64,000 bases of DNA from Anaerolineales bacterium (GCA_025056175.1 JANWWK010000061.1:1-64000); one strand, 5' to 3'; shown: positions 45,121 through 54,391, numbered from the stretch's first letter. Notes: a model not told the origin generated them from the letters alone. Program-made: numbers and translations.

Positions 45121-46110
45121 TTACTTTTTCCAAATCGCCAGTTCGAGCGTCAGGCGGTCGCAGTAACTTTCAGGAGGCAAGGGGCCTTCGCCAAATTGAA
45201 TATCGGCCACAGTAGCGACCATTTGCAGCGTTTGGGTTTCCAGCACCACCTGGCGGTGCAAACCAAGCTCAAAGAGCTCGCCTTTGGCTTCGAGTTTGGC
45301 GCGGTAGGCCGCATCACGGAAAGCGTGCGGGGTCATCAGAACTTTGGTGACCGTCTGAATGTCGTTCTTATCGAACATCCAGACCTCGAAAGCGGTCACT
45401 TTTTTCGGGTCACCCACGCCGATGGTTTCGGAAATGCCTACGCCACACTCGCCGAGAAACTCGCCTGAAGGAGCATCAATGCTGAAGGAATCATCGAACA
45501 GGTCATCTCCAATCACGTAACTGGTGACGTATTGTGCAATCGGCGGTTCCTGTCCGGCAGCCACGTAGTCGGTTTTTTCAATGGAACGAGCGTACTCACG
45601 TGCCTGCTGGGCAGGGGTCAGTGGGCCAGTCTGACGCGGACGGCGGAACAACCAAAACGCGAAGGCCGCAATCAGACCAATGGCAAGCAAACCGCCAAAA
45701 AGCGCTGCCAGCGCGCCTACCCCCCCTCCGCCTGTCCCTGAATCAGGCTGCGGGGCGTTGCCGGGGACGTAAACACCGTTTTTGGTCAAGACCTGCTCGA
45801 AATCGGCAATCGCTTTCGGGTCTAATTTGCCGGGTGCCGTTTTGATTTGCTGGAAGATGGCATACGCATTTGGCCCGGCTTCCAGGTATCGGCGGACGGC
45901 GAGCGGCTCATCACGGTTGAGGGCGTAGGAATCCACGGCCATCCGCAGGTAATCTTCTTGCAAATCAGCGCGGGTGGAAGAAATGGGCAAATCTACCCAT
46001 TCGATGGGCGCGATGACATAGCCGTACAACAGACCCAGCGCCAGCCCGAGGATGACGCCCAAAACAGCAGCCCCGACCGGTTTTTTGAGCAAATCTGTGA
46101 TGGAGTTCAT
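45121..46110 (-). CDS. Conserved membrane protein of unknown function
   Basis: 329 residues. One N-terminal helix (about 12-33), an extracytoplasmic segment of about 95 residues rich in short helices, a Gly-rich linker, a second helix (about 130-152), and a cytoplasmic C-terminal domain of about 170 residues beginning TPAQQAREYARSIEKTDY. That domain (SYVIGDDLFDDSFSID, GISETIGVGDPKKVTAFEVWMFDK) looks compact but is not a family I recognise. AAAGGAG precedes the ATG. It has its own TATAAT upstream, behind the topA terminator. Confidence 0.7.
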   Translation of the reverse strand: MNSITDLLKKPVGAAVLGVILGLALGLLYGYVIAPIEWVDLPISSTRADLQEDYLRMAVDSYALNRDEPLAVRRYLEAGPNAYAIFQQIKTAPGKLDPKAIADFEQVLTKNGVYVPGNAPQPDSGTGGGGVGALAALFGGLLAIGLIAAFAFWLFRRPRQTGPLTPAQQAREYARSIEKTDYVAAGQEPPIAQYVTSYVIGDDLFDDSFSIDAPSGEFLGECGVGISETIGVGDPKKVTAFEVWMFDKNDIQTVTKVLMTPHAFRDAAYRAKLEAKGELFELGLHRQVVLETQTLQMVATVADIQFGEGPLPPESYCDRLTLELAIWKK

Positions 46111-46156
46111 GCGATGCTCCTTTCGGCGTAACGAACATTTTATCTATTATACAGGA

Positions 46157-46189
46157 AATACAGCGCAAGAGACCATCTTGCGCTGTATT
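46157..46189 (-). terminator. Hairpin after topA
   Basis: 14-bp perfect stem (46157-46170 with 46176-46189), 5-nt loop, 2 nt after the topA stop on the minus strand. The T-tract is weak (ATTTCC), so termination may be partial. The -10 of the next gene lies immediately beyond. Confidence 0.6.
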
Positions 46190-46191
46190 GT

Positions 46192-48504
46192 TCACTCTGC
46201 GGCCACTTCGGCCAGCACATTTTCGAGCAAGAAGGTTTCCTGACATTCCAGGCAGGAGGCTTCGCGCTTGTTGGCAATCACCAGCGTCCCTTTGCAGGTT
46301 GGACAGGGAGCCGGGAGCGGACGCTTCCAGGAGGTAAAGCCACAATCAGGATAGCGATTGCAGCCGTAGAAGATGCGCCCTTTGCGGGTTTTGCGTTCCA
46401 CCAGGTCGCCGCCGCATTTGGGACAGATGACGCCAATTTTTTCCAGCCAGGGTTCGGTGTGACGGCAATCGGGAAAGCCAGAGCAGGAGATGAATTTGCC
46501 GTAGCGCCCAAAACGGATGACCAGCTCTTTGCCGCATTTGGGACAGGCGCGACCAATCGGTTCCGGTCCGGTCTTGCTGACGGGCATTTCGGCCTGGGCC
46601 TTTTGCACTTTGGCGGCGAACGGCCCGTAGAAGGCTTCCATCACTTTTACCCAGTCGGCTTCTCCAGCGGCAATTCGGTCCAGGTCGGCTTCCATTTCAG
46701 CGGTGAAGTTCAAATCCACAATTTCCGGGAACCATTGCACCATCAGGTCGTTGACCAGCATGCCGGTTTCGGTCGGTTCCAGGCGTTTTTCGACCCGTGT
46801 GACATAGCCGCGCTCCTGAATGGTGGATAGGGTCGGAGCGTAGGTGGATGGCCGTCCAATCCCATGTGCTTCAAGCGCCTGCACCAGAGTCGCTTCGGTA
46901 TAGCGCGGCGGTGGCTGGGTGAAATGTTGCGCTGGCAGCAGGCGCTGAAGGTCTTGCCGCTGTCCTTCGACCAGTTCTGCCGGAATGCGAACGTTCATTT
47001 CGTCTTCATCGGTTTCGGGTTTGGCGTCTTCGTCTCTGGCTTCTTCGTAAACGACCAGGAAGCCGGGGAATTTGACCGAAGAGCCAGCGGCGCGGAACAG
47101 GTAGTTGCTGCCGCCTGCGCCGGTCACCTCGACGGTAAGCGTATCGTACACGGCTGCTTCCATTTGCGAGGCCACAAAGCGCTGCCAGATGAGTTGATAT
47201 AGTTTGAACATGGCAGGCTCAAGGTAGGGCCGCACCTTTTCGGGGTCACGCGCGACCGAAGTGGGTCGGATGGCTTCGTGAGCTTCTTGCGCGCCGACAG
47301 CGCGGGTTTTGTATTCGGGCGGCTGGGCAGGCAAAAAGTCATTCCCATAGCGCGCGGCGATGTAACTGCGGGCTTCGTTGCGTGCCAGTTCGGAGATATT
47401 GGTCGAATCGGTACGCATGTAGGTTATCAGACCAGTAGTACCGCCTTCTCCTACATCCTGGCCTTCATATAATCCCTGTGCCAGCGCCATGGTGCGCTTG
47501 GCAGTGAAGCCCAGTTTGCGCGAGGCTTCTTGCTGAAGCGTGGAGGTGATAAAGGGCGCCGAGGGCTTGCGGCGACGTTCGCCACGTTTGATGCGCGTGA
47601 CGGTGTAAACGGCACGTTCCAGGTCTTCGAGCAAGGGCTTGACTTGCGACTCGGAGGTCAGTTCAAAGTCCTGGTCGTTGATTTTGGCGAGTTTGGCGGT
47701 ATAGACCGATTTGGGTTTACCGCCTTCAGGTCGGAACTCAGCCTCGATGGTCCAGTATTCCTGCGGCACAAAGGCCTGAATTTCGCGTTCGCGCTCAACA
47801 ATCAAACGCAAGGCCACCGATTGCACGCGTCCGGCTGAAAGCCGCCCGCGCACCTTTTCCCACAAAAGCGGGCTGATGGAATAGCCGACGATTCTATCCA
47901 GCACCCGGCGCGCCTGCTGGGCGTTGACCAGGTTCATATCAATCTCGCGCGGATGACTGAAGGCTTCGTTGATGGCCGGTTCAGTAATTTCGTGAAAGAC
48001 AACGCGTTTGGCACGCCTCGGTTCAATCTCGGCGGCCTCCATCAGGTGCCAGGAAATAGCCTCGCCCTCCCGGTCGGGGTCGGTGGCCAGGTAGATTTCG
48101 GCGTGTTCTCTGGCGAGTTTCTTGAGTTCCTTGACAACTTCTTTTTTCTCGTTTGGTACGCGATACTTGGGCCTAAAGTTGTTTTCGATATCTACCGACA
48201 TTTGCGAGCGCAGTAAATCACGGATGTGACCCACTGACGCCCGTACTGTGTAACCTTTGCCCAAAAAGCGTCCGACCGTTTTGGCTTTGGCGGGGGACTC
48301 AACAATGACCAGTTTCCCAGAGCGTTTTTCTTCGGCGGAGGGGGGCGTCAGTCCCTGATGCGCTTCGGTGCGCCCGGTGCGAAAGAGGCTTGTGCCACAT
48401 ACCGCACATGTGCCACGCGTAATGGGTGACCCTGCCGCATTGAAGGTGGCAACAGGTTGCAGCATTTCTCGCCGGGCTTTACATTTCATGCAATAGGCTT
48501 CCAT
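46192..48504 (-). CDS. topA: DNA topoisomerase I with an N-terminal DUF5679 zinc module
   Basis: 770 residues. Relaxes negative supercoils by single-strand passage. The N-terminus is an extra zinc module (C5, C8, C33, C36; EAYCMKCKARREM) fitting DUF5679. The Toprim domain follows (KLVIVESPAKAKTVGRFLGKGY, E69), then the catalytic Tyr in TYMRTDST (Y362). Three C-terminal Cys4 units follow (CPKCGKE..CSGFPDC, CPKCGGD..CNRYPDC, CPTCKG..CLEC). GAGGAGG before ATG 48504 fixes the start; a frame to 48627 is rejected. It sits 31 bp after manC in the rimM-dprA-manC-topA run. Confidence 0.95.
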   Translation of the reverse strand: MEAYCMKCKARREMLQPVATFNAAGSPITRGTCAVCGTSLFRTGRTEAHQGLTPPSAEEKRSGKLVIVESPAKAKTVGRFLGKGYTVRASVGHIRDLLRSQMSVDIENNFRPKYRVPNEKKEVVKELKKLAREHAEIYLATDPDREGEAISWHLMEAAEIEPRRAKRVVFHEITEPAINEAFSHPREIDMNLVNAQQARRVLDRIVGYSISPLLWEKVRGRLSAGRVQSVALRLIVEREREIQAFVPQEYWTIEAEFRPEGGKPKSVYTAKLAKINDQDFELTSESQVKPLLEDLERAVYTVTRIKRGERRRKPSAPFITSTLQQEASRKLGFTAKRTMALAQGLYEGQDVGEGGTTGLITYMRTDSTNISELARNEARSYIAARYGNDFLPAQPPEYKTRAVGAQEAHEAIRPTSVARDPEKVRPYLEPAMFKLYQLIWQRFVASQMEAAVYDTLTVEVTGAGGSNYLFRAAGSSVKFPGFLVVYEEARDEDAKPETDEDEMNVRIPAELVEGQRQDLQRLLPAQHFTQPPPRYTEATLVQALEAHGIGRPSTYAPTLSTIQERGYVTRVEKRLEPTETGMLVNDLMVQWFPEIVDLNFTAEMEADLDRIAAGEADWVKVMEAFYGPFAAKVQKAQAEMPVSKTGPEPIGRACPKCGKELVIRFGRYGKFISCSGFPDCRHTEPWLEKIGVICPKCGGDLVERKTRKGRIFYGCNRYPDCGFTSWKRPLPAPCPTCKGTLVIANKREASCLECQETFLLENVLAEVAAE

Positions 48505-48535
48505 GAAACCTCCTCGAGCAGGTGTGCGAGCAGAC

Positions 48536-49624
48536 TTACAAATATCGTTCCTGGCGGTGCTTTCGCAAATGCTCAACGACGTTTTTGACCTTTTGCGCCT
48601 GGTCCGATTTGCAAACCAGGAGAACATCGCCGGTATCTACCACGACCATATCATCCACGCCAATGGTAACAACCAGACGCTGGCTGCCAGGTGCGCTGTA
48701 AACCAGGGTGTTGTGAGTCTCCAGCGCCAGGTGCTGTCCATTGGTTGTAATGTTACCACTCATATCAGGCAAAAGCACCTCGAAGAGCGAATCCCACGAG
48801 CCGACATCGCTCCAGCCCAGCCCCCCGGCAGGCAAAACGGCCACCTGTTCGGCTTTCTCCATAATTCCGTAGTCTATGCTTTCGGTCTTCAAATCGCGCC
48901 AGACGGATTCGATAACGGCGGGCTGTTGCGCCGGAGCGGCAGCGGAAATCTGGTCGAGCGCAGCGCTCAGTTCGGGCATAAAGCGGCGAATTTCGGTCAG
49001 AATCCGCTCGGTCTTCCAGATGAACATGCCACTGTTCCAGGAGTAATTGCCTGCACGCAGGAGTTTCTGGGCCGTTTGCTCATCGGGCTTTTCTACAAAG
49101 CGCGCAACGGCATAAGCAGGATATTTGTACTCGCCTGGCAGCGGCGCGCCCTGCTGAATGTACCCATAGGCGGTGGAGGGAAACGTGGGAGTGATGCCAA
49201 GCGTCACGAGATAATCGTTACAGGCTACATCCACTGCCGCCTTGACCAGGTAATGAAACAAATCACGGTTGCGAATGTAGTGGTCTGAAGGCAAAACAGC
49301 CATAACCGCATGGGGGTCGCGCTGATGCAGGATGGCCGCTGCCAGCCCCACGACCGAAGCTGTGCCGCGCGGAGCCGGTTCGATGATGTAGTTTTCTGGG
49401 GGAATTTCGGGCGATTGCACGCGCATTTCAGCGGCCTGTTCGGCCACCGTAACAACCAGAATGCGTTCGGGCGGGAGGAAGCCCTGCAAACGCGCTGCTG
49501 TGCTTTGGAAGAGGGTTTGTTCTCCAATCAGGGGCAGGAGTTGCTTGGGGCGATTCTTGCGTGAGAGCGGCCACAACCGCGTGCCGCCTCCACCTGCCAT
49601 GATGACTGCATAGGTATTTTCCAT
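48536..49624 (-). CDS. manC: Mannose-1-phosphate guanylyltransferase
   Basis: 362 residues, the length of single-domain GDP-mannose pyrophosphorylases. Pyrophosphorylase signature MAGGGGTRLWPLSRKNRPKQ (9-28), then LPSDHYI and FVEKPD, and the GWSDVGSWDSL motif near the C-terminus. It makes GDP-mannose for surface glycans, possibly for the glycosyltransferases at the left of the window. No fused isomerase domain. GGAG lies about 9 nt before the ATG; 19 bp from dprA. Confidence 0.94.
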   Translation of the reverse strand: MENTYAVIMAGGGGTRLWPLSRKNRPKQLLPLIGEQTLFQSTAARLQGFLPPERILVVTVAEQAAEMRVQSPEIPPENYIIEPAPRGTASVVGLAAAILHQRDPHAVMAVLPSDHYIRNRDLFHYLVKAAVDVACNDYLVTLGITPTFPSTAYGYIQQGAPLPGEYKYPAYAVARFVEKPDEQTAQKLLRAGNYSWNSGMFIWKTERILTEIRRFMPELSAALDQISAAAPAQQPAVIESVWRDLKTESIDYGIMEKAEQVAVLPAGGLGWSDVGSWDSLFEVLLPDMSGNITTNGQHLALETHNTLVYSAPGSQRLVVTIGVDDMVVVDTGDVLLVCKSDQAQKVKNVVEHLRKHRQERYL

Positions 49625-49643
49625 AGAGAAAATCTCCACCTGT

Positions 49644-50759
49644 TCAGGAACGCTCGACCCGATAAGAGGCCTGTTCTTCACGCACGGCGACATAACTCAT
49701 GCCGCCCAACTGCCGCACCATGCCCTTCAACTCCATCATCGCCAATGCAGCAGAGACTTGTTCGATGGGCAAGGAGACACGAGCGCGAAGTTCATCCACA
49801 TGCAAGGGTTCAGCGCCCAGCGCTTCGAGCAGACGGGCTTCGGTGGGATCGGTTGGCAACATTCGGCGGATTTCCCGCCGTTCCACATTCCGGGTAAGGT
49901 CCAGGGCTTCCAAAACGCTCTGGGGGGAAAGCAACACTCTGGCGCCGTTGGCAATCAGGCGGTTTGTGCCGCGCGATTGTGGCGCAAAGATGCTGCCCGG
50001 TGCGGCAAAGACCTCACGGCCTTGTTCTGCGGCAAATTCTGCCGTAATCAGCGCGCCGCTGGTATCCCCCGCTTCTACCACCACAACGGCCAGCGAAAGC
50101 CCGCTGATGATGCGATTGCGGGGCGGAAAGTTGACGCTATCGGGTGGGGTTTCGGGAGGGTAATCACTTAAAACGGCGCCTTGTGTGGTGATTTGCCCGG
50201 CCAGGGCGCGATGTTCAGGTGGATAGATTTTATCTACGCCGGAACCAAGCACGGCCAGCGTGCGCCCTCCGGCCTGGAGCGCGGCTTTATGGGCAATCGC
50301 ATCTACCCCACGCGCCAGTCCGCTGACCACCGTCACACCGTTGCGCGCCAGCACGGCGGCCAGTTCTTCGGTCACCTGCCGTCCATAAGCAGTCACGTTG
50401 CGGGTGCCAACAATCGCCACCGCCCAGGCATCTTCCGCCGTCAGGTTGCCGCGCACATACAAAACTGGCGGTGGTTGTTCGATTTCTTTAAGGTGCGCCG
50501 GATACGCCGGGTCGTTCCAGGTCAGAATACGAATGCCATTTTTGAGGATGCCATCGAGATATTCATCCAAACGGATAGATTTACGCGCCTGAACGACTCG
50601 TTCCGCCAGTCTGGCGCTTAGGCCAGCGGCAGTCAGGTCGAACAACGAGGCATTCCAGGCGCTCTCGGCGTCTCCAAAATAATCAAGCAAAGCACGGAGT
50701 CGCACCGCGCCAATGCCTTTGACCAGACTGAATCCGACCCAGAAACGAGTATCATCCAT
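49644..50759 (-). CDS. dprA: DNA processing protein DprA
   Basis: 371 residues. Binds incoming single-stranded DNA and loads RecA in natural transformation. The Rossmann-like core shows VGTRNVTAYGRQV, SGLARGVDAIAHKAAL and LGSGVDKIYPPEH, with an N-terminal helical domain and a C-terminal winged helix. All three parts are complete, so competence is plausible, though no com genes are in this window. It begins 14 bp after rimM. Confidence 0.93.
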   Translation of the reverse strand: MDDTRFWVGFSLVKGIGAVRLRALLDYFGDAESAWNASLFDLTAAGLSARLAERVVQARKSIRLDEYLDGILKNGIRILTWNDPAYPAHLKEIEQPPPVLYVRGNLTAEDAWAVAIVGTRNVTAYGRQVTEELAAVLARNGVTVVSGLARGVDAIAHKAALQAGGRTLAVLGSGVDKIYPPEHRALAGQITTQGAVLSDYPPETPPDSVNFPPRNRIISGLSLAVVVVEAGDTSGALITAEFAAEQGREVFAAPGSIFAPQSRGTNRLIANGARVLLSPQSVLEALDLTRNVERREIRRMLPTDPTEARLLEALGAEPLHVDELRARVSLPIEQVSAALAMMELKGMVRQLGGMSYVAVREEQASYRVERS

Positions 50760-50773
50760 TCGACACTATGAAC

Positions 50774-51322
50774 TTACTCCAACCCGGGCAGGAGATGCAC
50801 TTTCATCACCTTGTGTTCCAGGTCAATCTCCAGGATGACCTGATGAATGGCAGGCAACAGCAGTTCCCGTCCTTCGGGAGTCTTGACGACATAGACATCG
50901 TTCGCGCCGGTCTCCAGGATGTCCGTCACGACACCAAGCGATTGACCGTTTTCATCGAATACATTCAGGCCGAGAATCTGATGGTGATAATATTCACCTT
51001 CTGGCAGCGGCGGACGGTCATCGGCGCGGACGAAGGCGGTTTTTCCGGTATATCTGGCGGCTTGTTCGGGCGTGGTAATACCCTCAAACCCCAACAAGAG
51101 ACCGTCGTTATGTGGACGGCGGCGGATAATTTTGAAAGCGCGTTTTTCCTCCCCCACATAGACGAGCGTCCCCGGACGCAAGCGCTCGGGGAAATCAGTC
51201 AACACGGTGAACAGGATGTCGCCACGCACGCCATGCGGGCGGCGGAACATGCCAACCGCCAGGTAGAACAGCGGCTCGGCAACAGCCCCATCGGCTTGCG
51301 ACGGCGATGTTTCAACCGTCAT
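50774..51322 (-). CDS. rimM: 16S rRNA processing protein RimM
   Basis: 182 residues. Assembly factor for the 30S head that binds S19. N-terminal beta-barrel with VGMFRRPHGVRGDILF and a C-terminal PRC-barrel (YHHQILGLNVFDENGQSLGVVTDILETGANDVYVV). The ATG at 51322 shares one base with the khpA stop. It follows rpsP and khpA, the usual neighbours; trmD and rplS are not downstream, which departs from the common order. Confidence 0.95.
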   Translation of the reverse strand: MTVETSPSQADGAVAEPLFYLAVGMFRRPHGVRGDILFTVLTDFPERLRPGTLVYVGEEKRAFKIIRRRPHNDGLLLGFEGITTPEQAARYTGKTAFVRADDRPPLPEGEYYHHQILGLNVFDENGQSLGVVTDILETGANDVYVVKTPEGRELLLPAIHQVILEIDLEHKVMKVHLLPGLE

Positions 51323-51555
51323 CAAGGCTCCATTACGTCCAGGGTCACTTGCTGGCCGTCCCGTTCGGCAGCCACGCGCAGCAAAACACGAATGGCATTG
51401 GCAACGCGCCCGTTGCGTCCAATCACACGTCCCATGTCGTCTTTAGCAACGCGCATTTCCAGGCGAACGCGATTCCCCTGACGGGTTTGCGTCACCTGCA
51501 CTTCATCGGGATGTTCAACCAATGCTTTAGCAATATATTCGGTCAGGGCTTTCAT
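51322..51555 (-). CDS. khpA: KH-domain RNA-binding protein KhpA
   Basis: 77 residues, a single KH domain with the GxxG loop in MGRVIGRNGRVANAIR. KhpA (YlqC) binds RNA, often as a dimer with KhpB, and affects cell division in Firmicutes. It lies between rpsP and rimM as in many bacteria. The start MKALTEYIAKALVEHP is standard; the frame to 51597 reads through the upstream hairpin and is rejected. Confidence 0.93.
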   Translation of the reverse strand: MKALTEYIAKALVEHPDEVQVTQTRQGNRVRLEMRVAKDDMGRVIGRNGRVANAIRVLLRVAAERDGQQVTLDVMEP

Positions 51556-51565
51556 GGGTGTCTCT

Positions 51566-51606
51566 GAAAAAAGGAAGCCTGACAGGTGGGAAAGCACCTG
51601 CCAGGC
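51566..51606 (-). terminator. Terminator-like hairpin between rpsP and khpA
   Basis: Minus strand stem 51606-51595 with 51588-51577 (12 bp with one mismatch), then TTCCTTTTTT. It would reduce transcription of khpA-rimM-dprA relative to rpsP. Confidence 0.65.
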
Positions 51607-51620
51607 CGGGGAGAGGGAAC

Positions 51621-51965
51621 TCAGTCTTTGCGGGTTTTGTTTGTGGTATGGCGTTTGGCTTCTGCAGCCTGCGCTTCCGCAACCAGCGTCTCCAGGGCTT
51701 CCCCTTTTTTGAAGCGGGCAAAGCGGTCGAGCGTGCCGGTGGTCTTAAGCAGCGCGGCAACCGATTCGGTCGGCTGGGCGCCTTTCGACATCCAGTCGTA
51801 CACTTTGGCTTCGTCAATGGTAATGGTAGCTGGTTCGGTGCGCGGGTTGTAGAACCCGACGATTTCGATGAAACGCCCATCGCGGGGGCTTTCTTTGTCC
51901 TGGACGACAATGCGGTACGACGGCTGATTCTTGAGACCAACGCGGCGAAGACGAATGCGAACCAT
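51621..51965 (-). CDS. rpsP: 30S ribosomal protein S16
   Basis: 114 residues; the S16 core is MVRIRLRRVGLKNQPSYRIVVQDKESPRDGRFIEIVGFYNP-type, followed by the DWMSKGAQPTESV segment and a charged C-terminal extension of about 30 residues beyond the family core. GGAG lies about 13 nt before the ATG. Preceded by a long structured leader. Confidence 0.97.
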   Translation of the reverse strand: MVRIRLRRVGLKNQPSYRIVVQDKESPRDGRFIEIVGFYNPRTEPATITIDEAKVYDWMSKGAQPTESVAALLKTTGTLDRFARFKKGEALETLVAEAQAAEAKRHTTNKTRKD

Positions 51966-52129
51966 GGATTTGACTTGCTCCTTTTCTTGGTGTGAACGAA
52001 TGACGATGACATGGCTGAGGACGGCTCACTCCGTCCGAGGCACATGCCCTCCGATGGTTGGCTTCAGTCCGTGCGGGAGAGGGGTGCGCGAAAGGGGCGC
52101 GCCCGCAGGGCTGGATTGCCCGAAGAGTG

Positions 52130-52158
52130 ATTTTACCTGATAAGTGGGAATATATGAA
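52130..52158 (-). promoter_or_regulatory. Probable promoter of rpsP
   Basis: Minus strand TTCATA (52158-52153), 17-bp spacer, TAAAAT (52135-52130). Confidence 0.5.
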
Positions 52159-52193
52159 GGGTCAGGTCATAGAGTGGAAATCGACGTTTGGCT

Positions 52194-52222
52194 TTGACAT
52201 TTGAGCCGACTTCTCTTAAAAT
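52194..52222 (+). promoter_or_regulatory. Promoter of the EF-G paralogue
   Basis: TTGACA, 17-bp spacer, TAAAAT. Near consensus; +1 predicted near 52229. Confidence 0.85.
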
Positions 52223-52270
52223 CAGCCCGCTGTTATGTTTGCAAATTCTTAATACGAGGAGTACCTCTCC

Positions 52271-54352
52271 ATGAAAGAGTACACGACCGAGTACCTCCGC
52301 AACATCGCCCTGGTCGCGCACGGCGGCGCCGGGAAAACGATGATGGCGGAGGCTTTTCTTCATTTCACCGGAGCAACCACCCGTTTGGGCAAAACCGACG
52401 ATGGCACGACCGTTTCCGACTATGATGAAGAAGAAATCCGCCGCAAAATCTCACTCTATACCAGCGTGATTCCGGTCGAATATCGGGAGCACAAAATCAA
52501 CGTGCTGGATGCGCCCGGCTTCACGGATTTCATCGGGGAGATGATTTCGGCGTTGAGCGTGGCCGACGGCGCGGTTCTCCTCGTCGATTCGGTGGCGGGC
52601 ATGGAAGTCGGTACGGAACTGGCCTGGGATTACTGTGACCGTTTCCACCTGCCGCGCTTTGTGGTCATCAACAAGATGGACCGCGAAAACGCTAACTTTG
52701 AGAAAGCCTATGCTTCGGTGGATGAGTTCGCGCACGCTTCGGGCGCGCGTCTGGTTAAGGTACAGTTGCCGCTCGGCGAAAAGCTCGAATTTCGCGGCGT
52801 GATTGACCTGATAACCATGAAAGCCTACGAAGGCGATGGCAAAACGACCAAAGACATCCCGGCCGAATACCGCGCTGCCGCTGAAGAAGCGCGCACCGTT
52901 TTGATGGAAGCTGCTGCCGAAGGCGATGACGCTCTGATGGAAAAATACTTCGAGAACGGGGAGTTAAGCCAGGAAGAAATCCTGCGCGGTCTGAAAGCGA
53001 TTGTGCAAAGCGGAGCATTCGTGCCGGTCTTCGTCTCTGCCGCCGGGCATGAAAAAGGCGTTGGGCCGCTGTTGGATGCTATTCTGGCCCTGATGCCTAA
53101 CCCGGCTCAGCGTCCGCCCGTCACCGTGCAGGGGAAGAGCGGCGAGGAACAACTGACGCCATCCGATTCCGGCCCGACCGCGCTCTACGTCTGGAAGACG
53201 ACCGCCGACCCGTTCGTCGGCAAGATGACCTACTTCAAAGTGCTTTCGGGCAGTGTGGCTGCTGATGTTCACCTGTGGAATCAGACCAAAGGCGCCGATG
53301 AACGCATGGCCGGTTTGCACATTCAGCGCGGCAAAGAGACCCTTCCGGTCAAACTGGTTCATGCCGGCGATATTGCCGCCGTTACCAAGTTGAGTGTGAC
53401 CGCCACCGGCGATACCCTGTGCGATAAGAACCACCCGGTGACCATCCCCGTTCCGGCTTACCCCAATGCGCTCTACCGCGTCGCCATTCAGCCCAAAACG
53501 CAAGCCGATGCTGCCAAAATTTCGCCCACGCTCACCCGCTTGTGCGAAGAGGATATGACGCTTTCGTGGTACAACGAGCCAGCCACCGGCCAAACCATCT
53601 TGCAAGGGATGGGCGACCAGCATATTGACGTGGTCATCAACCGCGCACAGACCAAGTTCCAGGTTGGTCTGATTATCACGGAACCGAAAGTGCCTTACCG
53701 CGAAGGTATCACCCGCAAGGCGTCGGCGCAATACCGCCACAAGAAGCAAACCGGCGGCGCCGGACAGTTCGGCGAAGTCCATCTGCGCATCGAGCCATAT
53801 CCCGAAGGCGACTTCCTGTTCACCGATGAACTGGTGGGCATGAACCTTTCACGCTCTTATCTGCCCCCCATCGAAAAAGGCATTCGCGCTGCAATGGAAC
53901 AGGGTGTGTTTGCCGGTTACCCGATGAGTAACGTCAAGGTCATCGTGTATGACGGCAAAGAACATCCGGTGGATTCCAAGCCGGTGGCCTTCGAGACTGC
54001 CGGACGTGAAGCGTTCAAACTGGCGGTGCAGGATGCCGGACCGGTCTTGTTTGAGCCGGTGATGAACGTGCGGATTACCGTGCCAGATGCCAACATGGGT
54101 GATGTGATGGGAGATCTGAACACCCGGCGCGGACGGGTGCAAGGCACCGAAGCTGAGCGCGGCAAAACCACTATCATTGCGCATGTTCCGCTGGCCGAAA
54201 TGCTGCGCTACACCACGCAGTTGCGTTCTCTCACGGGCGGGCGCGGTTACTTTACGATGGAATTCGACCACTACGACATCGTGCCACAGCACCTGACCCA
54301 GCCGATTGTGGAAGCCCACAAGAAAGAACTGGAAGCCAAGAAAGAAGAGTAA
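52271..54352 (+). CDS. Elongation factor G paralogue (EF-G2 type)
   Basis: 693 residues with the five EF-G domains. The P-loop is AHGGAGKT (16-23) instead of AHIDAGKT, and switch II reads DAPGFTDF (80-87), with Phe where translocating EF-G has the catalytic His. G4 NKMD is intact. These changes mark the EF-G-like paralogue class (T. thermophilus EF-G2-type) rather than the main translocase. Its role is uncertain: ribosome recycling, stress translation or slow GTP turnover have been discussed for relatives. GAGGAG precedes the ATG. No rpsL, rpsG or tuf is nearby, also unlike the main fusA. Confidence 0.9.
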   Translation: MKEYTTEYLRNIALVAHGGAGKTMMAEAFLHFTGATTRLGKTDDGTTVSDYDEEEIRRKISLYTSVIPVEYREHKINVLDAPGFTDFIGEMISALSVADGAVLLVDSVAGMEVGTELAWDYCDRFHLPRFVVINKMDRENANFEKAYASVDEFAHASGARLVKVQLPLGEKLEFRGVIDLITMKAYEGDGKTTKDIPAEYRAAAEEARTVLMEAAAEGDDALMEKYFENGELSQEEILRGLKAIVQSGAFVPVFVSAAGHEKGVGPLLDAILALMPNPAQRPPVTVQGKSGEEQLTPSDSGPTALYVWKTTADPFVGKMTYFKVLSGSVAADVHLWNQTKGADERMAGLHIQRGKETLPVKLVHAGDIAAVTKLSVTATGDTLCDKNHPVTIPVPAYPNALYRVAIQPKTQADAAKISPTLTRLCEEDMTLSWYNEPATGQTILQGMGDQHIDVVINRAQTKFQVGLIITEPKVPYREGITRKASAQYRHKKQTGGAGQFGEVHLRIEPYPEGDFLFTDELVGMNLSRSYLPPIEKGIRAAMEQGVFAGYPMSNVKVIVYDGKEHPVDSKPVAFETAGREAFKLAVQDAGPVLFEPVMNVRITVPDANMGDVMGDLNTRRGRVQGTEAERGKTTIIAHVPLAEMLRYTTQLRSLTGGRGYFTMEFDHYDIVPQHLTQPIVEAHKKELEAKKEE

Positions 54353-54360
54353 AGCCGCAC

Positions 54361-54391
54361 AAAAATCGGGGAGCGTGCGCCCCGATTTTTT
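54361..54391 (+). terminator. Terminator of the EF-G paralogue gene
   Basis: 11-bp stem AAAAATCGGGG/CCCCGATTTTT with an 8-nt loop and a T-run. Confidence 0.9.

Larger units (their letters stand above)
51966..52270. other. Divergent promoter region of rpsP and the EF-G paralogue
   Basis: Left: rpsP leader of about 158 nt with a GGACGG/CCGTCC hairpin (52019-52036) and the palindrome GGGCGCGCCC, transcribed on the minus strand from a promoter at 52158-52130. Right: a strong plus-strand promoter at 52194-52222 and a 42-nt leader. No ORF with a credible ribosome site was found. Confidence 0.55.
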
